DNA of 33,096 nt from Pelagophyceae sp. CCMP2097 (GCA_026770575.1 MU657669.1:2716-35811); one strand, 5' to 3'; shown: positions 19,676 through 30,713, counted from the first letter of the stretch. Translations and numbers: made by a program. The notes: generated by a model not told the origin, from the letters alone.

Positions 19676-20448
19676 AACCTATCCTTCATGGAAATTGACT
19701 TAGAATTCTGTCTCTCTCTGTTCTAATAATAAATAAATTAATATAATAAAAGGTAGGAGGTAGGGGGTAGGACAATGAAATATAGAAGTACACGCAAGGG
19801 GATTTATTATTTACAATTATTTACAAAAAAATTATTTATTGTAAGAGGGTGGCTGAAAATCAATGTCCTACCTCCTACTTCCTACCTTTTTTGATTTTAA
19901 TAATTACATACCACATACCAGATCACGATACGACTTATTCTCGTGAGGGCAATGAAAAGAATCAAAATGTTCCATAACTCAAAGAAACTTCAATAAACTT
20001 GAAAAGGTGGTGAATTGCATATAATGGATATACTCTATAAGAAAAAGTCATTACATGCAATTCGCCACTTTTTGAAAATCACGATAACCACGGGCTACTA
20101 TCAGCCCACCCAAATATAACTGTCAAATATCACGATAACTTGTTTTAAAATGACGATAAGATGGCAATACCCCCCCTTGCCTGTTTGTGATTTGGGGACA
20201 TTTTCGCGCGTGTTCGTTATGTGTTCGTTCTGTGTTCGTTCTGTGTTCGTTCTGTGGTCGCCCGCATGTCGTGTTTAGGGCATCTGATTGGGTTCTGTGG
20301 TCGCCCGCATGCTGTGTTTAGGGCATCTGATTGGGTTCTGTGGCCGCCCGCATGTCGTGTTTAGGGTTATGTCGTGTTTGGGGTATTGTCGTGTTTAGTA
20401 CCTCCCCAATGAACCCCCAATGAACCAAACATGATAATATTGAGTTAC
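19676..20448 (-). repeat. Element 1 right terminal inverted repeat
   Basis: Reverse complement of 1452-2225. It includes the 11-bp and 43-bp subterminal repeats (about 20200-20400) and ends GAGTTAC. Confidence 0.85.
20200..20400 (-). repeat. Right subterminal tandem repeats
   Basis: GTTCGTTCTGT units (11 bp, about four) are followed by about three units of the 43-bp repeat in inverse orientation to 1521-1700. Confidence 0.8.
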
Positions 20449-20680
20449 CTACGCTGCGGCGGCTACGCCGCCTGAGGCAGCTGGGCTGTTTGCGGCCGGC
20501 AAAGGTTACGCGGCCTTGCTGCAGGGCCAGACAAAGATCTCGGACAAGGCGGCGCTGCTCAAGATCACGTACTTTGTCGGGACTCAGCACGGCAGTGTCA
20601 CGTGCCTGCACGCCCCCGAGGATTTGAAATCAAAAGATGATCAAATCCCGTTTCTGACAGACACAAAGAGATCACGCTAG
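20444..20680 (+). CDS. Unknown ORF fragment at the insertion junction
   Basis: The frame is open from the end of Element 1 to a TAG at 20678. It reads through the GCC array (ATPPEAAG) into FAAGKGYAALLQGQTKISDK, then LLKITYFVGTQHGSVTCLHA. The second part has ordinary protein composition. It may be the 3' exon of a gene cut by Element 1, or a 5' exon of the Gag-like gene that follows: a pyrimidine-rich TTTTTGGGTTTTCAG resembling a splice acceptor ends at 20700. No family is recognised. Confidence 0.4.
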   Translation, partial: VTYAAAATPPEAAGLFAAGKGYAALLQGQTKISDKAALLKITYFVGTQHGSVTCLHAPEDLKSKDDQIPFLTDTKRSR

Positions 20681-20722
20681 AGAGATTTTTGGGTTTTCAG
20701 GCGCACAGGTGCGTGCGGCGGT

Positions 20723-22053
20723 GTGGGGGGGGGGGCGAAGTATAGCTTTGTCGACTCGCCGGCCTCCGCCAAAGAATTCGCCAAGCGGCTGGCAGCGTAC
20801 GCCCGGCACCTGGCGAACGACGAGACGCGCACGGCCTCGACAGTGCTGTCCGCGAGGTCGACGTCGTCCGATATCTCCGAACTCGTTAGTGCTTACTCGC
20901 GGAGCCACGGCCTCGACTCGCACAACCTCACGGCGGAAGACGCGAAGAAGCCCGCCAACTTCGCGACAATGCTCTACGACGGTGGCACGCTCGACGGGCG
21001 CGAGAAGCTCCTGCTCCTGACGCTGCTGCGGAGCTCGGTACCGAGCGGCATTGCGTACGGTGCCAAGGAAGGATATTTGGGAGACGTTGCGCAGGGCGCT
21101 GCTGCGATCACCACCACGCTTAAGGAGGCGTTGCGGTTCAACAACCGATCGGTGCGGCCCTCGAACAAGTTTCTTCTCGGGCTCGTCGCGCAGCGGTTGC
21201 CGAATTGTCCGAACAATTTTGCCAAGAGCCTCGTGGAGCTCTTGCCGGGCTCTCTCGATGACTCGGGCCGGTTCAAGTTCAACGACTTCCCGAAGGGCGG
21301 CAACACAACGGCCATCAGCAGCCTAGCGGCATCGTTTGAGGTCATCGCCAAGCGCGTCCCGGGTCTCTTCGGCGGCTGTCGAACTCTTTAGGAAGACGGT
21401 GGGAATCGTCCGAAACGGCAACGGCGACCTTTGCGCAAAGGAGGAGCTCCTGCGTTTTGGGCGGACGCTCCACGCTCACCTCAAGCGCCTCGGTGGCGCA
21501 AAGTACACGGGCATCATGGCCAAATACGGCCCGTTCGAGCAGAAGCTCCAGGTCGAAACCGTGCACGCGGCCGAGCCGGCAATGCAGGCGGCGGTGCTGG
21601 CGCTCGTCAAGAGGACGGCGTCGGCGGCGGCTTGGCAAGGACGCGCAGACGATGGACGCGTACGCGCTGAAGAGACTCAAGCAGGAGATCACGGCGGAGG
21701 TCCGGCGCGACTTCGGATCGGCGCGCGAGTTCGGGTCGGCTAAGCGGAAGCGCGACGGCGGCGGCGCTGGCGGCGGCTCTTTGCAGCGCGACGGCGGCGG
21801 CGCTGGAGACGGCTTCTTGCAGCGCAACGGCGGCGGCGACGGAGACGGCTCCTGGCAGTACGACGGCGGCGGCTCTCGAGCAGGGGTGGTGTGCGTCAGC
21901 TGCTTCAAGCCGCCCTCCCACCGAGCCCGCGACTGCCCGAACCGCCACGAGTCGATGACCGCGGCGCCCAAAAACCTCAGCCCGTTCCTCCTCGGCCTCG
22001 CACAGCGGCTCCGTGACTCACCCGAGCCACGGAGGCACGGAGCCGGTCGATGA
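20723..22053 (+). pseudogene. Gag-like zinc-knuckle protein with frameshifts
   Basis: Three overlapping frames read as one protein. The first (to about 21370) is helical and charged (KYSFVDSPASAKEFAKRL). The second continues through AVELFRKTVGIVRNG and KYTGIMAKYGPFEQKLQ. The third has MDAYALKRLKQEI, a Gly-rich spacer with three D/N-GGG repeats, and a zinc knuckle CVSCFKPPSHRARDC (21892-21936; C-x2-C-x5-H-x4-C, one residue longer than usual). A helical domain, Gly-rich linker and knuckle resemble Gag of LTR retrotransposons, but no protease, reverse transcriptase or integrase follows. Two +1 shifts (near 21370 and 21640) are either real decay or homopolymer errors. A host nucleic-acid-binding protein is the alternative. 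Confidence 0.5.
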
Positions 22054-23142
22054 CGCCGACGGCTTTCCGCTGCTGGGCAAAGCTGCGGCGACGCGCCTCT
22101 CGCGACGAGAGAGCGTTCTGCTTTGCGGCAGCCCGACGAGGAGCACGACACGGGTCGTGCAAAACGGGCCAAAATGCCTCACGGAGACCGAAATCCATCG
22201 GCGCTAGGTGTGTCGGCGGTGCGCGTTGGTGAAGCTCCGGCGCGCGACCGAAATCCGTCGGCACGAGGTGCGTCGGCGGTGCGCGTTGGGGAAGCCCCGG
22301 CGCGCGACCGAAATCCGTCGGCGCGAAGTGCGTCGACGGTGCACGTCGGGGAAGCCCCGGCGTGCGACCAAAAGCCGTCGGCGCGAGTTGCGTCGGCGGT
22401 GTGCGCCGGGGAAGCCCCGGCGTGCGACAAAAGGTTGTCTGTGCGAGGGCGCGTCGGCGGCCTGGCAACGAGCCTACCCGACGAAGGCGGCCTCTGGGAT
22501 GACTGCGCAGACGCGGAGGACGCCAGCGAATACGAGCGACGGCAACGTTTCGCGATAGCGGCGGCCGCCGACGCCACGATCGCCAAGCGGGGCCAGGGCC
22601 AGTGGCTCGAGTCCTGGGTATGTTTTGCCGACGGCGATGCGCCCTTCGCCGTCAAGTGGCGGCGCGGCTTATCGCGCAGGGACGTCGCACGCCGCGGCGT
22701 CATTCTTGTACCCACGGAGATGGCCCGGGGCACGCGAATGGAGGACGCGCCTTTTCCTCTCCGTGTTCCGGCGCCGCGCACTACGGCACCGTCGCCGCCA
22801 GCGATGCCGCCGCAGGAGCTCGCCGACCGCGTCGAGCGGGAGCTTCACGACTGGAAAGAGCTCGTCAGCAACAAGCCGATGGCCCACTTTGGTGTCGTCA
22901 CCGGCTGCCACAAGCGACATGGCGAGTACGACGTCCAGTACGACTCGGGCGACGTGTCTCTCCGTGTGCTTGCGCGGCTCCTACGTGCCGCGCCGGGCGA
23001 GCAGTGTGTCGGCCTCGGTTCTCGCGTCGCGGTCCAGAGTGACGGGGCGCTCAAACGCTGGTGCGACGCCGTCGAGCGCGCCGGTCGCGACAAGGACGCG
23101 GCGGTCGAAGCCGTTTTGCGCGGCGATGCCGACTGCGTCTAA
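22054..23142 (+). CDS. Protein with four 20-residue repeats and a Tudor-like segment
   Basis: An ATG at 22123 gives 339 residues. Residues about 22-101 are four repeats of the type DRNPSARGASAVRVGEAPA. After an acidic stretch (EGGLWDDCADAEDASEYE) comes a segment with WLESWVCFADGDAPFAVKW. Near the C-terminus HFGVVTGCHKRHGEYDVQYDSGD looks like a Tudor- or PWWP-type beta-barrel strand pair (G-x-V...Y-D-V-x-Y-x-x-G-D). The frame immediately follows the Gag-like gene in the same frame after one stop, so the two may once have been continuous. Another frame (22013-22207) also looks coding, hinting at further frameshifts. Function is unknown. Confidence 0.5.
   Translation, partial: RRRLSAAGQSCGDAPLATRERSALRQPDEEHDTGRAKRAKMPHGDRNPSALGVSAVRVGEAPARDRNPSARGASAVRVGEAPARDRNPSARSASTVHVGEAPACDQKPSARVASAVCAGEAPACDKRLSVRGRVGGLATSLPDEGGLWDDCADAEDASEYERRQRFAIAAAADATIAKRGQGQWLESWVCFADGDAPFAVKWRRGLSRRDVARRGVILVPTEMARGTRMEDAPFPLRVPAPRTTAPSPPAMPPQELADRVERELHDWKELVSNKPMAHFGVVTGCHKRHGEYDVQYDSGDVSLRVLARLLRAAPGEQCVGLGSRVAVQSDGALKRWCDAVERAGRDKDAAVEAVLRGDADCV
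22186..22425 (+). repeat. 60-bp coding tandem repeat, four units
   Basis: Units start GACCGAAATCCRTCGGCGCG or close variants, diverge by a few bases each, and keep the frame. Confidence 0.8.
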
Positions 23143-23262
23143 AGGCGGCGGCGCGGCCGCATAGAGCGGCATCTAACGATCGACGATTATCCGCCGCTTG
23201 TCCAGGAGGTGATTCGGGCCGGATTTACTTTTTCGATCGACGCGGTGGGCAAGCCGCCGTAG
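23143..23262. other. Short GC-rich spacer to Element 2
   Basis: It ends GCCGCCGTAG directly before Element 2. GTAG before the TIR resembles the reverse complement of the right-hand flank of Element 1 (CTACG). Confidence 0.4.
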
Positions 23263-24460
23263 GTTACTCAATATTATCATATTTGGTTCATTGGGGGTTC
23301 ATTGGGGAGGTACTCAACACAACATAACCCTAAACACGACATAACCCTAAACACGACATGCGGGCGACCACTAACCCGATCAGATGCCCAAAACACGACA
23401 TGCGGGCGACCACTAACCCGATCAGATACCAAAACACGACATGCGGGCGACCACAGAACCCGATCAGATACCCTAAACACGAAATGCGGGCGACCACTGA
23501 ACGAACACAGATCGAACACAGAACGGAACACAGAACGAACACAGAACGATCACGCGCAAAATCACAAAACAGGCAAAGGGGGTGTTTGCCATCTTATCGT
23601 CATTTTGAAAAACATTATTGTGATATTGAAAAACGTTATTGTAATATTGAAAAACGTTATTGTAATATTGAAAATATAACACATACCACATACCACCATA
23701 GATTTGAGCCATCCTCTACAATAAAATAAATTTTGTTAATAATTGTAAAATTAAAAAAACCTTGCGTGCACTTTTCAATTTCAATGTGGTATGTGGTATG
23801 TAATTATTAAAATAAAAAAAGGTAGGAGGTAGGAGGTAGAACATTGATTTTCAGCCACCCTCTAACAATAAATATTTTTTTGTAAATAATTGCAAAAAAC
23901 TTATTTCCTAGCGTGTACATCTCAATTTCAATGTCCTACCTCCTACCTCCTACCTTTTATTATATTAATATAATTTTATATATAGAGAGAGAAGAGAATT
24001 CTTAGACAATTTCCATGAAGAATAGGCATTTTTACCACATACCACATCCCACCATTGACTTCAGCCATCCTCAAGATTTTTTTAAAATTTGTAAATAATT
24101 TTAAAATATAAAATTTTCTTACGTGTACTTCTCAATATCAATGTGGTATGTGGTATGTGGTATAAACTATATTAATATTTTTATATAAATAGGGAGAGAA
24201 AGAATTCTTAGTCAATTTCAATGAAGAATAGGCATTTAAAAAATGTAGTAGGTAGGAGGTAGGACATTGATTTTTAGCCATCCTCTTACAATAAAATAAT
24301 TGTTGTAAATAATTGTTTATAATAAATTTCCGAACTTGTACTTCTCAATTTCAATGTCCTACCTCCTACCTCCTACCTTTTTTAATATATCAATATTTAT
24401 ATATATAGAGAGAGAAGAGTAATCTTAGTCAATTTCCATGAACAATAGGCTAAGATTATT
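23263..24460 (+). repeat. Element 2 left terminal repeat region
   Basis: It carries the 43-bp type repeats (about 23330-23480, variant ACTAACCCGATCAGAT), the 11-bp ACAGAACGAAC units, a CCATCTTATCGTCATTTTGA block, and three rounds of the inner unit with GGTAGGAGGTAGG arms and TATATATAGAGAGAGAAG. A short GAAAAACGTTATTGTAATATT repeat (about 23610-23670) is found only here. Confidence 0.75.
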
Positions 24461-24649
24461 AATAAAAGTCCCAATTTCGGATAAAAATGATTAAGACTCC
24501 AAATATACAACGATACTGAAGTCCGTCTGGGTATCATAATTAAAGTTATTCATTTCCACTTCAAAAAATGGTAAAGTCTTTATTTCATTAGGAACAAATT
24601 GATTTATTTATGATCGAGGTGAAAATTTCTTAATGTTACATGTATTTTG

Positions 24650-27600
24650 TAGTTTACTGATTTAAGATTATTATTAAAATTAAATCTTTGTCGAGGCACG
24701 CCCTTAACAGAAACGCGATCATTTCAGTTTATGTTTACATTTGACCATCAAATTGTATTAAAATCATTCTATTGTTCGAATCACGAGTGACCATCCACTT
24801 CCCTATAGAAACAACTTCCATTTTTCTTCTTCTTTGTAATTGTAATATTTGGAATATTATACTGTACATCAGTTGAAATATTGAAAACATCCGAATCGAA
24901 AAACATGTTAAATGCTCCAATTGTTGAAGTCTCTTTTGCGAAACTGAATACCATTCTGATACGATCTTATCGTTGATTTTGAAACTGTTGTTATACCATC
25001 TCCAATTATTTTAAACGCATAAGAGTCCCGCAATAGATAATTTTTAACGGTATTTAAAATCAAATCCTTGGCGACGTCTTCATTTATCTTTTCAATATTT
25101 TTTCTGTCGTCTGTGTTCTATCGTAGAAACTAACTGGATTTAGTGAAATCTCTTATACAGTTGATATTAAACTACTAAATGCAAAATCGGACGAAAGCCT
25201 CATCGACAAACTATAAAACCCCGCCGGTTTTTTAAAATGAAAAACCGGCAGTTAGTTTTTAACTTTATTTAAAGCATTTACACTTAAACTGGCGCTATCC
25301 ACGACGTACCGTATTCCGCTGGTTGTTGACGATTCTGCTCGCTCTAATTCATTTCGGATCATAAAAAAGTTGCTCTTATTATCTATAATTTTATTATCAA
25401 TCTTTTCTAAATCATAATAAGGTTCAGCAATTTCTACGTCATTTAATATCTTATCTTTCAGGGTAAATATATAATTTCAGAAATTCAACCCTCTTGAGAC
25501 AGAAATTATTTCGGCTTCATTTTTCAATTTATTTTTTTTGATTTCCGACTTTTTATAATAAATCGTAGTATTTTCGACTTTATTGTTAAAATCGGCGTTA
25601 ATACTAATAAAATCTGTATTAGACCTTAAAAATTCCCTCCCATATAAGTAACTTGGTAATGTATCAAAACGAGTATTAATTTCTGTTTTATTTAAATATA
25701 GATAAGTATTCTGGTTTTTATCGAAAAATCCGAACCGATGGACAATTTATTATTATCAGATTTAATAATTCCTCTTCCGTAAGTATACTCCCGTAAAGAG
25801 TTAAATCTTGAATTTTATTCCGTTTTATTTAAGTAAAAATCGTTGTTTTGGTTAGAATCAAAGTATTTATCTTGTATAAAACATCATTGTCTATTAGGTT
25901 TAACCCCATCGATTCCAAAATATTCTGGACCAGTGCCAGTTTCTCATCTATATTTGTCTTATTATAGAATTTTGTTAATTTTTCGGTTAAATTGAGGAAA
26001 TCTTAATCGACAGAAGAGGCGTTGTTTGACAGGGTCAATCCGCGATTCGCGGTGTATCGTTCGTCTTGGTCCCCCTTTTCGCCTTGAATCCCCTGTTTTC
26101 CCTGAGAAAATGTATGATGTACTCCAGCGTTACTGTTTCCGAACGTTACCTCTTTGGAATTTAAGTTAAAATAAAGGACCGGGTCTGTCTGTTCTGCTCT
26201 AATATAAGAGAGATATAACGAGTCACTACGTTCCGCATTAGTGTCATTACTGTTGAATTGGTAAAATTACATGTTGAATTTTGCCCAATTACGATAGAAT
26301 TATGGCCACTTGATTTAGAATCATTCCAAAGTCTAATAGGATTGGCATCAAGGAGTTCGGACTTTAATGTGTATTTAAAAAGTATGGTATTATTTAAATC
26401 GTTGTTATAAAAAAAGTTGTTGGTGTTGGAAATATTTTAGGATTCTGTTCATATATCGCAAATTGTTGACTTTGTTGGATTGAATTTAATAAATCGGTTT
26501 GATTATCCGACGGTTGTTTAAAAATTGTTTTTTACATTCGCTCTCCTTGCGCCAAATAAGCGAAAAGTACCAACTCGATTTGTTTTTATAACTTCCTAAA
26601 GCTCGCGTTAAATATTTTTAAAAAAACGTCCGGTACAATCTTACCACTGAATAAAATAGCCTGGATTATATTACGTGTCTGTGGTAAAAGATATCCTGTT
26701 TCATGTGAGTGTCGAGTTGTTTCTTGTCTGGATTTGGTGAATACATATTGCGTTTTTTTGAAAAGTATTACCTCCTGTGGTGCTCGAAGGACATTATCCT
26801 CAATTGTTAGCGATTTATCCAAACATCCATTCATCAGGCGACACGGAACTAATACCTAACGTGTAGTACCCAATTCCCGAATTTAACTGTGATTCGAAAA
26901 TGAAAGAATTGGGGAGTTCGGTATTGGACCATTTAATGTGTTGGAAATTGGTCGTCGTTGAATTTGTATGAGTGCTTTTGAAGAAATACCCATTAGGGGT
27001 TTCATCAACATCATAGTCATTTTTCCAGTGTATAATCAATACTCTTTGAGTTATTTCCGAATCTTAGTGATTCTTGCGTTATAAAAATTTTAAGTTATAT
27101 CGCTGGTAGTAAATCAGTAAGGATATTCTCTGCGGCGAGCGCACGATTTTTCTCATCATTGATCGAATTAGCAATGATAGCCTCCGAGTCAATGGCCCGA
27201 TTTTTCTCCGTATACATTTTGTTATCAATAATATTCTCAGATTGTAAAAGTTCACTTTTTAACGTGTATTATGGGAGTTGGTTGTATTTTATATTATCTT
27301 TATCGATTGATATTTCATTTAAAAACATTTAAACCATCGATAATTCGAATGGTTTCAATGTTTGTATTTGTTTGATTCGTATTTTTTTATGTTTCAACCT
27401 GATTGATGACATTTGAAAAAAATTGGTATCAACTTCATCAAAATAAAAAGTCATTTGTTGTCCTTGTTGAGTAATTTGAATAACTGTTAAATTGATTTAA
27501 TCGTCAACCACTTTAATGTCATCATTTATTATTTTAAATGTTTTATTTGTTTGATTTTGATTTGAATATATTTGCGGTTTTAATGATATTTCTGAAACCG

Positions 27601-27992
27601 TGGAAAGGAGATTGTCAAAAAACAAGAATTCTTTACTGAAATTTACTGTACGAGAATGAATTCCGGCTTGATTGTTAAACCGAAGTCCCCCATTTTTTTC
27701 TGAATCCCATTCAATCCATTTGTTGTCAGTAAATTTGTTTCCGGAATGTAATTGATACTTGACAAGGGACGATTTGCCATCGTTGATATTTCATTGCGTT
27801 TGAGTTAAGATGATTTGGCTTTTTTAATTTTGTATCAATGACTTTTTTGGGGTTATAAATGGAACCTTTAATGTCTTTGCTTATGAATGACTCGTTTAAT
27901 GATACAACATTATCTACAATTTCTATGCCTCTCCCAGAATTAAATGAAACAGGTACAATATTTCGATTTTTTTTATCTTGTTCATCATTCAT
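24650..27992 (-). pseudogene. Collagen-like viral fibre protein, decayed (Element 2)
   Basis: Minus-strand fragments begin at 27992 with MNDEQDKKNRNIVPVSFNSG, then NVVSLNESFISKD and MANRPLSSINYIPE near 27780. Near 26090 there is a Gly-X-Y stretch (GKQGIQGEKGDQDERY), and near 25680 the repeat YLYLNKTEINTRFD. They continue through YYDLEKIDNKIIDNK and YVVDSASLSVNALNKVKN to VTRDSNNRMILIQ near 24780. The order matches the Element 1 gene. Multiple stops and shifts make it a pseudogene. It starts about 60 bases after the end of the capsid-like gene, the same gene order as in Element 1. Confidence 0.65.
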
Positions 27993-28054
27993 TTATGTTT
28001 TTATGAATGTGTTCAAATTTTCAAATATATTTTTTATAACGTTATCCTCGATAC

Positions 28055-29373
28055 TTATACCTTATCCTGCGGTGTATTCCAAAATTCCCGAAGCACTTGT
28101 GACAGGTCGGATAGCGCTTCTTTTTGGATGTATCGACATGTATAATTTTTTTTTTTTAAATAAGATAACATATCAACAGTCCAGTGTTCTTGCGGACCGG
28201 TCATATCAAGAACCAATGCCTGTCGATTCGTGGATAAAACGTGTAGTTGAACGTCGAACTGATTCATCGCTGAATGACATAACAAATTCTGTTGTTGTCG
28301 CGAGCGTTGAAATACCTGAACAAATATGAGAGGTACCTTTTACACTACACACGTTCAAACGCGCCTCAAACGTAGGGATTATACCTTTAGTCACATCATA
28401 AACATCTTGTGAAAATTTCTCGCGAATCAGACCAAGGGGTAAATTATGTGTTCCCATAATTCCTGATGTTATCATTGACATGGCTTGACATTCTGTTTAT
28501 GAAGCCGGAACTTCCCGATGTGCCTGAACGAGAACCCCGCCAGCAAGTAATTTTTAACAAAACTTGTATTCATATCATATTGTAATTGGATCGACGTCAG
28601 ATGTACTTGGCGTCTGTATGATGCAGATTTCTTCTAATGAGCGAAAACCAAGACCCAAGTTGATGGAGTGATTTGAACCAGGGTTTGCTTGAACTTGATA
28701 CTGGTTATTAATATAGTTTGTACAATCAATTTTATATTTACCCATTATACCCGTAAAAAAAGAATAATTACCTCTTTTGGAGGTTGTAGCATACTTTACA
28801 CCAGTTTAACTTAATCAATTACTAAAGATTTTTTCGATAATCCAGTTTTTAAATTTGTATTGAACAATCCTGACTGAGTAAAATCGCCAAGTGTATAAGC
28901 GATGTCGATAACAGATGCGGGAGTTTAAGTTCAGGATTTTGAACTGAAGGGAGATTATCCGGTTGAGCGCCGCTCATAGAGGCGACTACAGATGTAAAAG
29001 TTTGTGTCCTTTTTTTTTTGAGAGTTTCTCCATATACTGTAGCCTCTACGCGATGCCATGCTGTGAAACTTCGATATCAGTATACATGGTCGCATATCCG
29101 GATGGACTGAAAACAAAATCTTGATCACTTTTATTTGTGATACGGGCTTTCTGGAACGAGCTTTCGCAATCAAAGGAAGTATAAGATTGAAGTCCTGGAA
29201 CTTTAAAACAAATATTTGAGTTTGGAGTGAAACCCGCCTGTTGGTTGATAGGATTCAGTCGTGTAAAATTAACTTTGTATAGGCGGAGACTGGCCAGCAC
29301 TAATGCAAAGAAATTTGTGTGATAGAGAAGGTTCCGTCATGCCATGATCAGAAGGGAACATATACATACGAAA
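28055..29373 (-). pseudogene. Capsid-like gene, decayed (Element 2)
   Basis: From an ATG at about 29373 (MFRMYMFPSDHGM), then in shifting frames: RLYKVNFTRLNPINQQAGFT, CFKVPGLQSYTSFDCESS, GYATMYTDIE, KKRTQTFTSVVASMSG, DFTQSGLFNTNLKTG, YKIDCTNYINNQYQVQAN, NYLLAGFSFRHIGKF and PLGLIREKFSQDVYD, ending near 28055. About 440 residues in total would suit a viral jelly-roll capsid protein; major capsid versus penton is unresolved. At least five breaks are present. Unlike the Element 1 copy it is not split by an insertion. Identification rests on the beta-rich pattern, a long virion-type gene next to a fibre gene, and paralogy with Element 1. Confidence 0.5.
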
Positions 29374-29428
29374 CATTGAAAATTCAAATCATTCAATTTT
29401 AAACGGTAAGGAGTTATTATCTTTCTTT

Positions 29429-29447
29429 AGATCAGACAATCTGATCT
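29429..29447. terminator. Perfect stem-loop between two minus-strand genes
   Basis: AGATCAGA and TCTGATCT pair around a CAA loop. It lies between the end of the unknown gene at 29521 and the capsid start at 29373. Some giant viruses (Mimivirus family) use such intergenic hairpins as transcript-end signals; a similar role here is inference from position. Confidence 0.3.
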
Positions 29448-29520
29448 TTTTTATAACCTTTTGATCTATCTTTTTGACAAAAAAAAATTTTTGGGAATAT
29501 TTTTTTTCAGTGTCTTTGAT

Positions 29521-29888
29521 TTATTCCCCGGCAACATACACTGGGGTAGTATATTCCGGATTGTATATGGTTACAAATTCAGAAACTGTTTCAAGTCCTC
29601 CTCCAAAAGAATTTACAACTTTGCCCACTTTTTGTGCTATACCCTTTTTTGGGGGTGCTTTTTGTAATTTTTATTCTTAATTACGGTACTTTGACCGCTT
29701 TGAACTATTTCTTTTTTAGTTCGATTATCGACTGTATATGTCCTCGAAGGTTTGATATATGTTGTCACAATTTTGCACGCATACGATCTTGATGCTCTTA
29801 TATTTCTTTTCGAGTTTTGGGGTACATTATTTGATATTATATATTTACAAAAGTCACCACCCTGGATTTCTAAGGAAATTAAAATTTT
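29521..29888 (-). pseudogene. Unknown viral gene remnant upstream of capsid
   Basis: A minus-strand frame reads IQGGDFCKYIISNNVPQNSK, then ACKIVTTYIKPSRTYTVDNR and EIVQSGQSTVIKNKNYKK. After a one-base shift it continues APPKKGIAQKVGKVVNSFGG and ends TTPVYVAGE with a TAA at 29521. About 120 residues, basic in the middle. A small virion protein is possible, but no family is recognised. Confidence 0.4.
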
Positions 29889-29896
29889 TAGAAAAT

Positions 29897-30708
29897 TTAA
29901 CTCGGGTCAGCTTAGAACATCGGTTCGTCCATGAAAGGAATCTGCTCGGTTCTTCTGATGAGCATTTACAAGGGTATTTTTGTATACATGATTCATAGAG
30001 TCGATAATTATGTTAATTACATGCTCCCTCTTGGCATATGTGAATTGAACAACAATGGATAATTGATATATATCTGGTATTAAAATGCTTCCATCATCAA
30101 AGTGAAGTGTTATAGTAAGTTGATTCGTTAAATAATGGAAAGTGTTTGCGTGTAAAATCGGTTAAACAGCATTATAGTATTTATACGAACCAAACAAATT
30201 GGCGATATGTTTTTAGCCACACGATGAATGATATCCGTATTCGTTCGTTCTATCGGAGAATTTTCTCTTATGGAGATGTCTAGGTTATGCTGATTTTCTT
30301 GTAAATCGCATGATGTTAAACTTTCTGCTGTTAATCCATATACGCCTCGAACAATATTTTAAAATTCAACAATTACTATTAATAATTGAATTTATTATTA
30401 TTTAGAAATAAGTCGACGGATCGAAGGAGAATATAAAAGTACCAAATTTATTAACGTTTTGTTTATCAAATCCTCCATTCAGTTGATTAACAATATCTTC
30501 CGCAAAGTAAGATCATTTTAAAAATGAATGTCTCCTCCATCTGTTGATAAGAGTCGATAACTTACCTGTACATCTTAGGGTACGTTAAGTTTTCTATTTA
30601 AGCTAGAAACAGATTTAATAAAAAGGCTTGCTTTGTAAATTTTTTTTAAAGTGATCGTTATGTCCGGAAAAATATAAAAATGAAAATGAACGTTCTGTAT
30701 ATCCGTGG
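29897..30708 (-). pseudogene. Unknown viral gene remnant, 5' end cut by repeat copy B
   Basis: Consecutive minus-strand stretches read IYKASLFIKSVSSLNRK, YRLLSTDGGDIHF, FAEDIVNQLNGGFDKQN, VRGVYGLTAESLTSCDL through RTNTDIIHRVAKNISPICLV, and LIPDIYQLSIVVQFTYAKRE to DVLS and a TGA at 29897. Each is a clean coding-like block separated by a stop or shift, adding up to about 260 residues. I do not recognise the family. The gene appears truncated where the hairpin/tRNA-like repeat begins at about 30714. Confidence 0.4.
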
Positions 30709-30713
30709 CGTTT

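Larger units (their letters stand above)
1452..20448. mobile_element. Element 1: endogenous Polinton-like/virophage-like virus
   Basis: This AT-rich block of about 19.0 kb is bounded by long inverted repeats and a candidate CTACG duplication, and it lies in a GC-rich array. Recognisable content is viral: a decayed collagen-like fibre gene, a capsid-like gene and a D5-like primase/SF3 helicase with Walker A at 16871-16897. All are on the minus strand and broken by stops and frameshifts. The size, TIRs and gene set fit Polinton-like viruses or virophages as families. I did not find an integrase, protein-primed polymerase, maturation protease or packaging ATPase, so the exact group is open. Later insertions inside it are a nuclease-bearing TIR element, a second TIR element with an assembly gap, two MITE-like copies and one hairpin/tRNA-like repeat. 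Confidence 0.75.

Noticed and set aside
20318..20611. Minus-strand ORF across the right TIR and host flank
   Set aside because: It crosses the element boundary, and its TIR half is made of tandem repeats.
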